From Bdellovibrionales bacterium (lineage in GTDB: Bacteria > Bdellovibrionota > Bacteriovoracia > Bacteriovoracales > Bacteriovoracaceae), in the NCBI GenBank assembly GCA_018646675.1, contig JABGUH010000042.1, forward strand, positions 1 through 64,000: a DNA stretch of 64,000 bases. Direction: 5' to 3'. The notes under the pieces are model-generated. The model searched no databases, was not told where the DNA came from, and saw nothing but the letters and a program-made list of their open reading frames with translations. Both the position numbers and the translations under genes were made by a program. The stretch's first letter is position 1. Every line of letters starts with the position of its first letter. This document shows positions 53,880 through 60,887 of this stretch, in pieces.

Positions 53880-53985
53880 TAGTATCAAAAATTATTAAAT
53901 TTAAGTGATATGGCACTTTTGGCCGACCTTTTTGTCAAATCGTGATCGACTGACAAGTCGACTACCAGACTCTTTCCCTCGACTA

Positions 53986-54507
53986 TTACTGCAGGGTACA
54001 CGACGAAGACTGTCCAGCATTAGCAGCGTTGGAATAATTGATGGCATGGGCAAATGGGCCGGAACTAGTAAGCCGACGAAAGAGAGAGGTGCAGATCCCA
54101 AAAACAGTATAAAGCCTGACAAATCTGGTGATATCGCTCCCGGCTTCGGGAGTCTGACAGGTCTCTCCACTATTTTTAGAGATTAGAGCATTAAGCTTAT
54201 AGCAAGATGAGACTGGTAATTTACCTTCAGAGTAGTCCTGCCATCCAATAGAGAATGTCCCCACGCTACTTAGCGCGCTCATTTCGGAAAGACTTTTCGG
54301 GCCGGGGAAATTTGAGTTTCCTTTGGCCAAATAGAAAAAATATCCCCTAGTGGCCTTCTCCTGGTTAATTGATCCATTAATGGAGCTGCCAACGGTCAAC
54401 ATCACAGAGAGTAAAATAACAAAAAAGGGCAGGAATACAATCATTTCAAAAATCGCCTGGCCTGACTCAGATGTTGTAATACTCTTTGCGATCATTTTAG
54501 CACCCAT
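53986..54507 (-). CDS. TadE/TadF/TadG-like pseudopilin 1
   Basis: A protein of 173 residues with an N-terminal prepilin-like motif: SESG followed by QAIFEMIVFLPFFVILLSVM, i.e. Gly-x4-Glu then a hydrophobic helix. The rest is a soluble domain with Cys at several positions. It resembles TadE-type minor pilins of the Tad pilus, which are cleaved by the prepilin peptidase encoded in this operon. It overlaps the next upstream gene by eleven bases. Confidence 0.75.
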   Translation of the reverse strand: MGAKMIAKSITTSESGQAIFEMIVFLPFFVILLSVMLTVGSSINGSINQEKATRGYFFYLAKGNSNFPGPKSLSEMSALSSVGTFSIGWQDYSEGKLPVSSCYKLNALISKNSGETCQTPEAGSDITRFVRLYTVFGICTSLFRRLTSSGPFAHAINYSNAANAGQSSSCTLQ

Positions 54508-55030
54508 TATCGATTAGGCTGGTATGATTTTGACAGTCACCACCTAGATCTTTAATCGCCCGACAAACTCGATCTAAACATGATGCTTTGCTGGGCTCAC
54601 GCCCTAAAAATGATTCTGAAATAAAATTCATTTTTTTATTACCAGTCAATATCGCCGCTGAAGAGAACCTTGGTGAGTATTGATAGTAGGCTCCGACATA
54701 GACCTTTTTAACGTCCTCGCCCCCCAACCCTTGGTTGAATCGCAACTTTCCTTTCAGGTTCAGATACATATACTGTTTAAATACTTTCTTGGCATTTTTC
54801 ATTGCATGCCCTTCTGATCCAATTGGGTCGTTACTGTTATTATCACCCACCAGGTAGCTGCGACTGGCCATAAAAGTTGCGTAGTGAACCAGATATCCAT
54901 TGGTCAAATTTAGAGCAAAATCGACAAATATAAAAATGAAGCTAACCATCACAATAAACCCAGAGAGAAACTCAATCGTTGATTGTCCACTCTGCTCTAA
55001 ATCTACAATTTTCTTATTAGATCGATACAT
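54497..55030 (-). CDS. TadE/TadG-like pseudopilin 2
   Basis: A protein of 177 residues with EQSG followed by QSTIEFLSGFIVMVSFIFIF at the N-terminus, a prepilin-type cleavage site and helix, then a soluble domain with four Cys (ASCLDRVCRAIKD, GGDCQNH and a terminal Cys). A likely minor pilin of the Tad system. It follows the small pilin-like gene with 14 bases and overlaps the next one. Confidence 0.75.
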   Translation of the reverse strand: MYRSNKKIVDLEQSGQSTIEFLSGFIVMVSFIFIFVDFALNLTNGYLVHYATFMASRSYLVGDNNSNDPIGSEGHAMKNAKKVFKQYMYLNLKGKLRFNQGLGGEDVKKVYVGAYYQYSPRFSSAAILTGNKKMNFISESFLGREPSKASCLDRVCRAIKDLGGDCQNHTSLIDNGC

Positions 55031-55044
55031 CTACGCCTCAAATA

Positions 55045-55365
55045 TTAAGGGTATTTAGCAGCAGGACCAAAAAAATGGGTCGCCTGCTTTTTAGAGTTAT
55101 AGTAGGTGTCATGTTTTTTTCCAAAATAGTCACTCCTTAACTCATTGCCAGGAGAGGCATGGCGATAGCTGTACTCCATATATCCTCTCATCTTGGCAAA
55201 TATCTCAGAGTTGGGCCCGATCACTCTCTTAAAGGCAGCACTATTAAAGACTACTGCAACGAAAGTTGCTACCGCCCCTAACAGCAGTATATACTCCACT
55301 AAACTCTGACCTAACCTCAACGAACGTTCACCTGAAGTTAGAAAAGCACTTTTAAATTTATCCAT
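55045..55365 (-). CDS. Pilin-like protein of the Tad operon
   Basis: About 106 residues. After a 20-residue basic leader the motif LRLG then QSLVEYILLLGAVATFVAVV gives the Gly-x4-Glu prepilin cleavage site and pilin helix, followed by a polar, aromatic tail. Start 55365 is used, but an in-frame ATG at 55380 is also possible; both overlap the 3' end of the peptidase gene. Probably a minor pilin. Confidence 0.7.
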   Translation of the reverse strand: MDKFKSAFLTSGERSLRLGQSLVEYILLLGAVATFVAVVFNSAAFKRVIGPNSEIFAKMRGYMEYSYRHASPGNELRSDYFGKKHDTYYNSKKQATHFFGPAAKYP

Positions 55366-55841
55366 CCAAACCATACCCATGAGAGAAGTATCACTGGAGC
55401 AAAGGCAAATTTCTTACCAAAGACTCCCTTGACCATTCCAATGTCTCGCAAACGAAATGCAATTAAAAGCCGATCCATATTATTAATTGCATTGATGATA
55501 AATAGTGAGCTGCCAACTGTAATAGTAGAGTAAAGCAGACAGGTAAATGCGCTCTCCTGTAACCCTTGTGGCACCAGCAGATAGAAGGAGAAGAGGTACT
55601 TAGAATCCCCTGCCCCCATAATTCTTGCTAGAAAAAAGGTAAATCCAACAATCAACCAAGCAAAGGAGAAAAATAGCGTCTGAATGCTAAAACGATAATC
55701 GGCAGGAAGGAAGAAAGTTAAGAAAATAAATAGAGCAATATTAATTAGTGGCCACCAGTTGTGGATTTTCTTTAGTGAAAAATCGATATAGGAGACAATC
55801 GTCAACTCAACAAGAAGGTAGAGGTAGATTGCAGGGTTCAT
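55338..55841 (-). CDS. cpaA: Prepilin peptidase TadV/CpaA
   Basis: An A24-type aspartic prepilin peptidase of 167 residues with about four to six helices. The catalytic aspartates are D20 in SYIDF and D79 in RIMGAGDSKY (GxGD motif). It lacks the methyltransferase domain of PilD, as usual for Tad peptidases. It should process the five pilin-like proteins of this operon. Confidence 0.9.
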   Translation of the reverse strand: MNPAIYLYLLVELTIVSYIDFSLKKIHNWWPLINIALFIFLTFFLPADYRFSIQTLFFSFAWLIVGFTFFLARIMGAGDSKYLFSFYLLVPQGLQESAFTCLLYSTITVGSSLFIINAINNMDRLLIAFRLRDIGMVKGVFGKKFAFAPVILLSWVWFGWINLKVLF

Positions 55842-55842
55842 C

Positions 55843-56052
55843 TTATAGCTTGTTAAGGTAGCCAGAGTAGAAGCATCCCTCTTTACACACTCCGGTGGTT
55901 AGAGAGTTGGTCAACACCACCCCCAGGCTGCCTACAGTATGATCTATCATTGTGCCAAATCCATCAGTCATCTTGACAGCAATAAAACTCATCATTCCAA
56001 AGATGAGTAGATACTCCAACATAGCTTGCCCTGATCGACGAAACCTTCCCAT
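55843..56052 (-). CDS. Small pilin-like protein
   Basis: A protein of 69 residues with RRSG then QAMLEYLLIFGMMSFIAVKM, the Gly-x4-Glu prepilin site and helix of the Flp/TadE type. The remainder is short with two Cys (TTGVCKEGCFYSG), which could form a disulfide. It lies between the major Flp pilin and the peptidase gene and may be a second pilin or minor subunit. Confidence 0.72.
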   Translation of the reverse strand: MGRFRRSGQAMLEYLLIFGMMSFIAVKMTDGFGTMIDHTVGSLGVVLTNSLTTGVCKEGCFYSGYLNKL

Positions 56053-56192
56053 AGTAAAAAGGATAAACCAAAGAGGTCAAAGAGCAAAAAGAAAAAATGT
56101 CCTAACGAGGATAAAAAAAGATATAACTTAAGAAATCCCCATCCGGATTGGAAATATTACAGAGGGGACAAAAAGTTAAATACTATCACGAT

Positions 56193-56381
56193 CTACTGAA
56201 TATCAAAGTCGGTACTTGCCTTATCAAAAATCCCGTCCGTTAAGGCTCCTAGCCGTTTAGTCGCGATATCTCGAAATTTAAAGACAATCATCGCCACAAC
56301 TGCCACCAACAGAATGTACTCCGTGGACGTCTGCCCATCCTCATCGCATAAATAGTCAATAAACTCTCTAAACATACTCAC
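56193..56381 (-). CDS. flp: Flp-type major pilin
   Basis: A protein of 62 residues: a short leader ending DEDG, then QTSTEYILLVAVVAMIVFKF, matching the Flp/Fap pilin signature (Gly-x4-Glu-Tyr). It is the probable structural subunit of the adhesive Flp pilus. A GAGAGG ribosome site lies five bases before the ATG at 56381. First gene of the tad operon, with a leader of about 200 bases if the TATAAT at 56591-56596 is used. Confidence 0.9.
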   Translation of the reverse strand: MSMFREFIDYLCDEDGQTSTEYILLVAVVAMIVFKFRDIATKRLGALTDGIFDKASTDFDIQ

Positions 56382-56484
56382 CTCTCTTGAGATAACCTAG
56401 CTCCAACTAGTTAATCACCACAACACACCAAGGCTCAACTAACAGCTCGGTAGTTAGATCACTCTTAACTAATAGACGCTATTC

Positions 56485-56506
56485 TAGTTACCCTAATCGG
56501 TAACTA
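56485..56506 (-). repeat. Hairpin in the flp leader
   Basis: Arms tagttacc (56485-56492) and ggtaacta (56499-56506) are exact reverse complements with a six-base loop. It lies in the untranslated region upstream of flp, between the candidate promoter and the gene. No further features are visible in 56382-56590 besides AT-rich sequence. Confidence 0.45.
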
Positions 56507-56590
56507 CCGCTAATCCTTTAGCCTCACTCGCCACCAAATCAATCTAGGGGCAACAAGTAGGTAAAATTCGAATACCACAACTCTAACGCT

Positions 56591-56596
56591 ATTATA
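56591..56596 (-). promoter_or_regulatory. Candidate flp promoter -10 (TATAAT, minus strand)
   Basis: Minus-strand reading gives a perfect TATAAT about 210 bases before the flp ATG. No good -35 at the standard spacing was recognised, and the extended region ggaccc upstream is not TTGACA-like. Weak. Confidence 0.35.
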
Positions 56597-56723
56597 GCAC
56601 AGTGCAAAAAAATGGGTCCAGATAACTCTCTTCTTGAAGATAACTACTTGTTTTTATGCCAGAGGGTCATTTTTAAAGTGCCAATAATTTACCTCAACAG
56701 GAGCTAAAAACACTTTTTTTGTA

Positions 56724-56729
56724 TATAAT
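56724..56729 (+). promoter_or_regulatory. Promoter -10 of the 6S RNA (TATAAT)
   Basis: Perfect TATAAT in the stretch tgtatataatag, with the predicted 5' end of the 6S RNA (GGGGAG) starting ten bases after it. A clear -35 hexamer is not seen, which is often tolerated with such a strong -10 and a TG just upstream. Confidence 0.6.
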
Positions 56730-56738
56730 AGTCTTTAT

Positions 56739-56937
56739 GGGGAGATGGCGATGGATATAAAGTTTAAGTTTCTCGCCCTACAATCTCTACAAAAGGGAGC
56801 GGTCCCTGGTCACGGTGTGTAAGCTCATATGAGGATAAAACCTCTTTAGTGAGAAACCTAAAGTGATTATTAACTGCGCCCCCCTGTCAAATGACAGGCG
56901 TGGAACCAAAAATAATTGCCTCCACTGTCACCTCCCC
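56739..56937 (+). ncRNA. ssrS: 6S RNA
   Basis: A 199-nt sequence that folds by hand into the 6S RNA plan. The closing stem pairs 56739-56755 (ggggagatggcgatgga) with 56921-56937 (tccactgtcacctcccc), 15 of 17 positions paired counting G-U. A central bubble follows with about 43 unpaired bases on each side, the 3' side carrying the small hairpin cctgtca-aa-tgacagg (56883-56898), as in the Escherichia coli 6S RNA. The apical arm is built from GCGGT/ACTGC (56799-56803/56873-56877), GGTCAC/GTGATT (56808-56813/56863-56868), CTCAT/GTGAG and GAGG/CCTC. 6S RNA binds the sigma-70 RNA polymerase holoenzyme by imitating an open promoter, mainly in stationary phase. A TATAAT lies just upstream. The species is not in a coding frame. 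Confidence 0.85.
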
Positions 56938-56967
56938 ATATCAAAGCTATAGATTATCACTTCCCGC

Positions 56968-57018
56968 TCCTGTTTATTTCCCTCGCATCCTGTTCCTGTT
57001 TGTCTCCCTCGCATCCTG
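56968..57018. repeat. Two copies of a 25-bp direct repeat
   Basis: 56968-56992 and 56994-57018 read tcctgtttatttccctcgca... and differ at two positions. They are separated by one base, downstream of the 6S RNA. Function unknown; they do not encode protein in any visible frame. Confidence 0.8.
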
Positions 57019-57049
57019 CTCAGTCACCCCTGTGGGGCGCTACGACGAC

Positions 57050-57074
57050 TTGATTTAGCATCATGCTAAATCAA
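57050..57074. repeat. Perfect 25-bp palindrome
   Basis: Arms ttgatttagcat (57050-57061) and atgctaaatcaa (57063-57074) around a single central C. Could be an operator, a short hairpin or a recombination site; no T-run follows, so it is not a typical terminator. It is preceded by a smaller hairpin, CCCC-tgt-GGGG, at 57027-57037. Confidence 0.7.
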
Positions 57075-57088
57075 TCTGTTCCCGATTG

Positions 57089-57106
57089 CCCCCCCCCAAA
57101 AAAAAA
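57089..57106 (+). repeat. C9-A9 homopolymer tract
   Basis: Nine C (57089-57097) followed directly by nine A (57098-57106), 45 bases before the hypothetical gene at 57151. A ttgaca hexamer sits at 57115-57120, so the tract lies just upstream of a possible -35. Such tracts are prone to length changes and could tune expression of the downstream gene. Confidence 0.7.
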
Positions 57107-57150
57107 TACAATATTTGACAGTTCCCCTTAAGTTACTCCATCATTAAACT

Positions 57151-57684
57151 ATGGATAATCTCGTCATCTCCCATAACCACATCTCTACTTCATGGATTGA
57201 AACTCTTGCCCTCGAAGAGCTTAATATGGATGAATCGGGAGTGGTACATATTGATGACCATCTTGACCCAAGTGATCTGTTAGAAGAGGACTCTATTCGC
57301 TTTATGAACTCTATCCGCGATAGAATGGAGCTGCTAGTAGAGCGTTTCAACCAGCATCGTGGTGGCAAACAGTCTGAAGCGAGTGTGAAAATTTTTAAAA
57401 TATCGAACACCGTAAATGACTTTATGCTCTTTAGAAATGCTCTACGATTAGTCTTTGCCAGAAAAAGTGTCGATGTTATTAGTATTGGTTTTCTCGATAA
57501 GGGCGGAGTATTAATACCGGCCAACTCTCGCAAGACCAATAGTGAGTTACTCTCCCCACATGAGATTCGTGCTGAGATTGGCCCCTTCAACAAAATTCGT
57601 TGGAACTTCTCTGGAGAGCGGGTTGATCTGGATGCGTTGACTAGATATTACCTCTCAGCCTTTATCCGTAACTCTGCCCGGTAA
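57151..57684 (+). CDS. Hypothetical soluble protein upstream of the flagellins
   Basis: A protein of 177 residues with no signal or membrane segments. The first 60 residues are acidic (VVHIDDHLDPSDLLEEDSIR), then a mixed alpha/beta region including VFARKSVDVISIGFLDKGGV and an NKIRWNFSGERVDLDALTRYY end. I do not recognise the family. It precedes flagellin A by about 200 bases on the same strand; a link to flagella is only positional. No good Shine-Dalgarno is visible before the ATG. Confidence 0.6.
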   Translation: MDNLVISHNHISTSWIETLALEELNMDESGVVHIDDHLDPSDLLEEDSIRFMNSIRDRMELLVERFNQHRGGKQSEASVKIFKISNTVNDFMLFRNALRLVFARKSVDVISIGFLDKGGVLIPANSRKTNSELLSPHEIRAEIGPFNKIRWNFSGERVDLDALTRYYLSAFIRNSAR

Positions 57685-57891
57685 TTATTGCCCTCAAAAT
57701 ACCTGTATAATTTCAACTCCTTAACAAGAAAATCCCCGTTTTTTCCCTGCTGTCTAAACTTTAGCCAATTATTCTTAAGTAACTGTCATTAAAGTTCGAA
57801 ATGGTTGTTGAAGGAGTTGTGCCCTGAGATTAAAGGCATAACTCTCCAGGCAGGAAGGAATCTTGCTGGAACCCGAATCAAGGAGGATACT

Positions 57892-58740
57892 ATGGGACTT
57901 CGTATCAACACCAATGTTGCCTCGCTGAACGCTCAAAGAAACTTAAGAGCGACACGCTTGGCGATGGACCGCACGCTGGAAAAATTATCTTCCGGCCGGA
58001 GAATCAACCGTGCAGGTGACGATGCTGCCGGATTGGCAATCTCTGAAAACCTTAAAGCTCAAATTCGAGGTTTAGGACAAGCTCAAAGAAATGCTGAAGA
58101 TGGCATCTCTTTGGTGCAAATCGCAGAAGGTAGTTTGTCGGAAGTTTCCAACATTCTAATCCGTCTACGTGAACTCGCTGTGCAGGCTGCCTCAGACACT
58201 ATCGGAACAACTGAACGAAAATTCCTTAATGTGGAATTTGAGCAGCTAACTTCCGAAGTTGACCGAATCGCCAACTCAACTGAGTTTAACCGAGTTCCCC
58301 TACTCAATGGTAGTGGCGCGGTGTTTGACATCCAAATTGGAACTAGGAATGATCCAATTAGTGACCGTCTGACATTTGATGCCTCTAGTGCTGACGTTAA
58401 TGTGGCAGCTCTGGGACTTAACCTGACCTCTGTGGCAGACAAGATATCTGCTCAGAACTCTTTGGCAGCGATTGACCAAGCCGTTATCTCTGTCTCCGGC
58501 ATTAGAGCTGACTTTGGTGCACTCCAAAACCGGCTCCAGTCAACCATTAACAACTTGGCAGTTAGTGTGGAGAACCTCTCCGCTGCAAACTCCAGAGTAC
58601 GTGATGCTGACATTGCCAAAGAGACTGCCGAATTGACCAAGAGTAGCATTCTAGTAACTGCGGGTACCTCGGTTTTAGCGCAAGCCAACCAGTACTCGAA
58701 AAATGCTCTAGCACTGATTAACTCAGCAGGACAGGTGTAA
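57892..58740 (+). CDS. fliC: Flagellin A
   Basis: A protein of 282 residues. The N-terminal D0/D1 region has MGLRINTNVASLNAQRNLRA, SSGRRINRAGDDAAGLAISE and LRGL-type QAQRNAEDGISLVQIAEG; the C-terminal region has SAANSRVRDADIAKETAELT and ILVTAGTSVLAQANQ. There is almost no variable D2/D3 part, so it is a short flagellin. AAGGAGG at 57881-57887 in front of ATG 57892 fixes the start; an open frame runs 29 codons upstream but includes the ribosome site. No clear sigma-28 or sigma-54 promoter was found in the 207 bases upstream. Confidence 0.97.
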   Translation: MGLRINTNVASLNAQRNLRATRLAMDRTLEKLSSGRRINRAGDDAAGLAISENLKAQIRGLGQAQRNAEDGISLVQIAEGSLSEVSNILIRLRELAVQAASDTIGTTERKFLNVEFEQLTSEVDRIANSTEFNRVPLLNGSGAVFDIQIGTRNDPISDRLTFDASSADVNVAALGLNLTSVADKISAQNSLAAIDQAVISVSGIRADFGALQNRLQSTINNLAVSVENLSAANSRVRDADIAKETAELTKSSILVTAGTSVLAQANQYSKNALALINSAGQV

Positions 58741-58779
58741 CCAGCTAAGCAAACGAATACGCTACCGAAGGAGGAGCTG

Positions 58780-58800
58780 ATGGATTACTTGAGTGGATAG
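58780..58800 (+). other. Micro-frame with strong ribosome site between the flagellins
   Basis: AAGGAGGAG (58768-58776) then ATG at 58780, coding MDYLSG and stopping at 58798-58800. Six codons. It may be a decoy or leader element, or chance. Confidence 0.25.
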
Positions 58801-58920
58801 ATAGATGGCAGCGATGGTTATACTGCAATGGCCGGCTGTCGTCCTTATATATAAGAGAGAGATGTATAAGTTTTAAAGTAAGACAAGTATGAAACAAGAG
58901 AACAAGTAATATCAACACTA

Positions 58921-58939
58921 TTTGAACATGATGTTCAAA
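58921..58939. promoter_or_regulatory. Perfect 19-bp palindrome upstream of flagellin B
   Basis: tttgaacat (58921-58929), central g, atgttcaaa (58931-58939), 41 bases before the flagellin B ATG. Candidate operator or leader hairpin controlling flagellin B; no regulator of flagellin is encoded nearby. Confidence 0.55.
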
Positions 58940-58959
58940 ATAAATACAGGAGGTATGTG

Positions 58960-58977
58960 ATGTTAGAAGGAGATTGA
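58960..58977 (+). other. Five-codon leader frame coupled to flagellin B
   Basis: AGGAGG at 58948-58953 precedes ATG 58960, coding MLEGD and stopping with TGA at 58975-58977, only two bases before the flagellin B ATG. The flagellin's own AAGGAG (58967-58972) lies inside this frame, so ribosomes reading it could favour initiation at flagellin B. Functional status unknown. Confidence 0.3.
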
Positions 58978-58979
58978 TC

Positions 58980-59813
58980 ATGGGACTACGAATTAACACA
59001 AACGTATCATCGTTAGCAGCACAACGATCGCTGAGAAATACTTCCGAAGCACTTAACGGTAACCTTCGAAAGCTATCATCAGGATCGAGAATTACCAGAG
59101 CAGGCGATGATGCAGCAGGACTGGCAATTAGTGAAAACTTAAGAGCACAGATCAGAGGATTCCGGCAGGCGAAAAGAAATGCTGGAGATGCAATTTCTCT
59201 GATCCAAACAGCGGAAGGGGCATTAGGTGAGATTTCCAATATCGTTATTAGATTACGAGAACTGGCAATCCAATCGTCCTCAGACACCGTGGGAGATCAA
59301 GAGCGTGGATTCTCAGATATTGAATTCCAGACACTCAAAGAGGAGATTGATCGAATCTCGCAATCGAGCGAATTCAGTGGCATCAAGCTTCTTAATGGGA
59401 CAGCAGGAAAGCTGGAATTTCAAATCGGAGTTAACAACGATCCACTGCAAGATCGCATCTCTTACGACGCTACGGCCGCAGATACGACACTGGCAGCATT
59501 GGGAATATCTGTCGACAACGTCGGCAGCAAGCTGGGGGCACAAGCCTCGCTTAAAAAGCTTGATAACTCACTGGTGCATATCAACGGTGTTAGGGCCCGT
59601 TTGGGGGCAACTCAGAACCGCCTTACGTCCACTATTAACTCCCTGTCGGCAAGCGATGAGAACCTTAGCGCTGCTAACTCAAGAATCAGGGATGTGGATA
59701 TCGCCGCTGAGACAGCGAAACTTACCAAGAATAACATACTTATTCAGGCAGGTTCCTCTGTACTATCCCAAGCGAACCAGTTTCACGAAGTTGCATTGAA
59801 GTTGTTAGGTTAA
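58980..59813 (+). CDS. Flagellin B
   Basis: A protein of 277 residues, homologous to flagellin A across its length (GLRINTNVSSLAAQRSLRNT; SAANSRIRDVDIAAETAKLT), again lacking a large variable domain. Two different flagellins suggest a filament of mixed composition or alternative use. The start at 58980 has AAGGAG seven bases upstream; an in-frame TTG at 58974 is not needed. A strong terminator follows, so the two flagellins may be on one transcript or on two with the intergenic palindrome as control site. Confidence 0.96.
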   Translation: MGLRINTNVSSLAAQRSLRNTSEALNGNLRKLSSGSRITRAGDDAAGLAISENLRAQIRGFRQAKRNAGDAISLIQTAEGALGEISNIVIRLRELAIQSSSDTVGDQERGFSDIEFQTLKEEIDRISQSSEFSGIKLLNGTAGKLEFQIGVNNDPLQDRISYDATAADTTLAALGISVDNVGSKLGAQASLKKLDNSLVHINGVRARLGATQNRLTSTINSLSASDENLSAANSRIRDVDIAAETAKLTKNNILIQAGSSVLSQANQFHEVALKLLG

Positions 59814-59830
59814 TACATCTCTCTAAATAC

Positions 59831-59862
59831 AATGCCCTTGCTTTGAATAAAGCAAGGGCATT
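59831..59862 (+). terminator. Rho-independent terminator after flagellin B
   Basis: A perfect 14-bp stem aatgcccttgcttt / aaagcaagggcatt with a four-base loop (59845-59848), followed by ttctcgttttt. Lies 18 bases after the flagellin B stop and should end flagellin transcription. Confidence 0.93.
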
Positions 59863-59891
59863 TTCTCGTTTTTCATATTATAATAACCTCT

Positions 59892-60887
59892 GTGAAAGAG
59901 AAACAACCAGAATCAGAAAGTAGACAGAAGACCATTCTAATCTTTGGTATTTCATCATTTGTCGGTTCCAACTTAGCCACTTTTTTTGCTCAAGAGCACA
60001 AAGTTTTTGGAACCTATCGCAGCACTCCGGTCAAAATACCTGGGATACTGACCCTTCCATGTGACGCTTTAAATAAAGATGAAGTTAACATGCTGTTCTT
60101 TATGGTCAAGCCAGATATTACTATTCACTGTCTAGGGCTGTTCTCCATTATGAAATGTGCTGAGACACCGGAACTTGCTGATGCTCTTAATACAAATACT
60201 GTATTTAATATTACGGAGAGCTGCCAAAGATATAAGTCCAAACTAATATACATCTCAACACAGCACATTTTTCTTGGGGATAATAAAACAGTATACTCAG
60301 AACTAGATATTCCAGATACCAATACCATCTACGGAAAGACCTGTGCCGCCGCTGAATTCTATATCCAAAAAAACTCCTTGGACTATCTAATTTTCCGCTG
60401 TTGTAGACTATATGGACGCTCGATTAACCCATTACAAGTCACATTGTTAGAAAAAATTCAACAGTGTAGTCAATCCGGAAAGGACGCGGCCTTTGACAAA
60501 TATAATAATATGGGATTCCTGGATATCATCTACCTAGCAATGGTAATTCGAATAACGATCTCTAAACAGACAACTAATCGACTGTTTCATCTTTCATCCA
60601 TTGATATCTGTACTGCCTTCGAATTTGCGATGAAGTATAGTAAGATATTTAACCAACCCCACAACAATATCACACCGGGTAGATGGCCATATCCTGTTAC
60701 CGATCAATATGAGCGTGGCCGAGAAAGTAAATGGCAGTTCAATTTAGAAACTACTAACCTAGAAAACTATATCTCCACCAAGCTTCCCACCATCGATGAG
60801 TCACTTGCTCTCACATTTGATCGATTTCATGGCCAACCAATTCGGGGTATCACCAAGGGGTCGTCACACGGTATCTCCTTTGTCTAA
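59892..60887 (+). CDS. RmlD-like SDR protein with altered catalytic motif
   Basis: A protein of 331 residues of the extended SDR family, closest in pattern to dTDP-4-dehydrorhamnose reductase (RmlD). It has the nucleotide motif FGISSFVGSNLATFF and STQHIF (usual STDYVF). The active site YGxSKxxGE reads YGKTCAAAE, so Tyr147 is present but the catalytic Lys is Cys151. A reductase with this change is probably inactive or altered. GTG start at 59892 without a strong ribosome site. It lies after the flagellin terminator and overlaps the acetyltransferase gene. Possible flagellin or surface-sugar modification, inferred. Confidence 0.7.
   Translation: MKEKQPESESRQKTILIFGISSFVGSNLATFFAQEHKVFGTYRSTPVKIPGILTLPCDALNKDEVNMLFFMVKPDITIHCLGLFSIMKCAETPELADALNTNTVFNITESCQRYKSKLIYISTQHIFLGDNKTVYSELDIPDTNTIYGKTCAAAEFYIQKNSLDYLIFRCCRLYGRSINPLQVTLLEKIQQCSQSGKDAAFDKYNNMGFLDIIYLAMVIRITISKQTTNRLFHLSSIDICTAFEFAMKYSKIFNQPHNNITPGRWPYPVTDQYERGRESKWQFNLETTNLENYISTKLPTIDESLALTFDRFHGQPIRGITKGSSHGISFV

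Noticed and set aside
53901..54170. 89-codon minus-strand frame overlapping the TadE-like gene
   Set aside because: Lies in another frame of the same strand within the pseudopilin gene region and has no signal, motif or ribosome site.
56739..56937. Alternative identities of the RNA (tmRNA, SRP RNA, RNase P RNA)
   Set aside because: It lacks a tag-peptide frame and CCA-type end, the GGAAG SRP tetraloop region and the RNase P core sequences, whereas every part of the 6S fold is present.
57805..57891. N-terminal extension of flagellin A
   Set aside because: The extension contains the Shine-Dalgarno of the real start, and flagellins begin at MGLRINTN.
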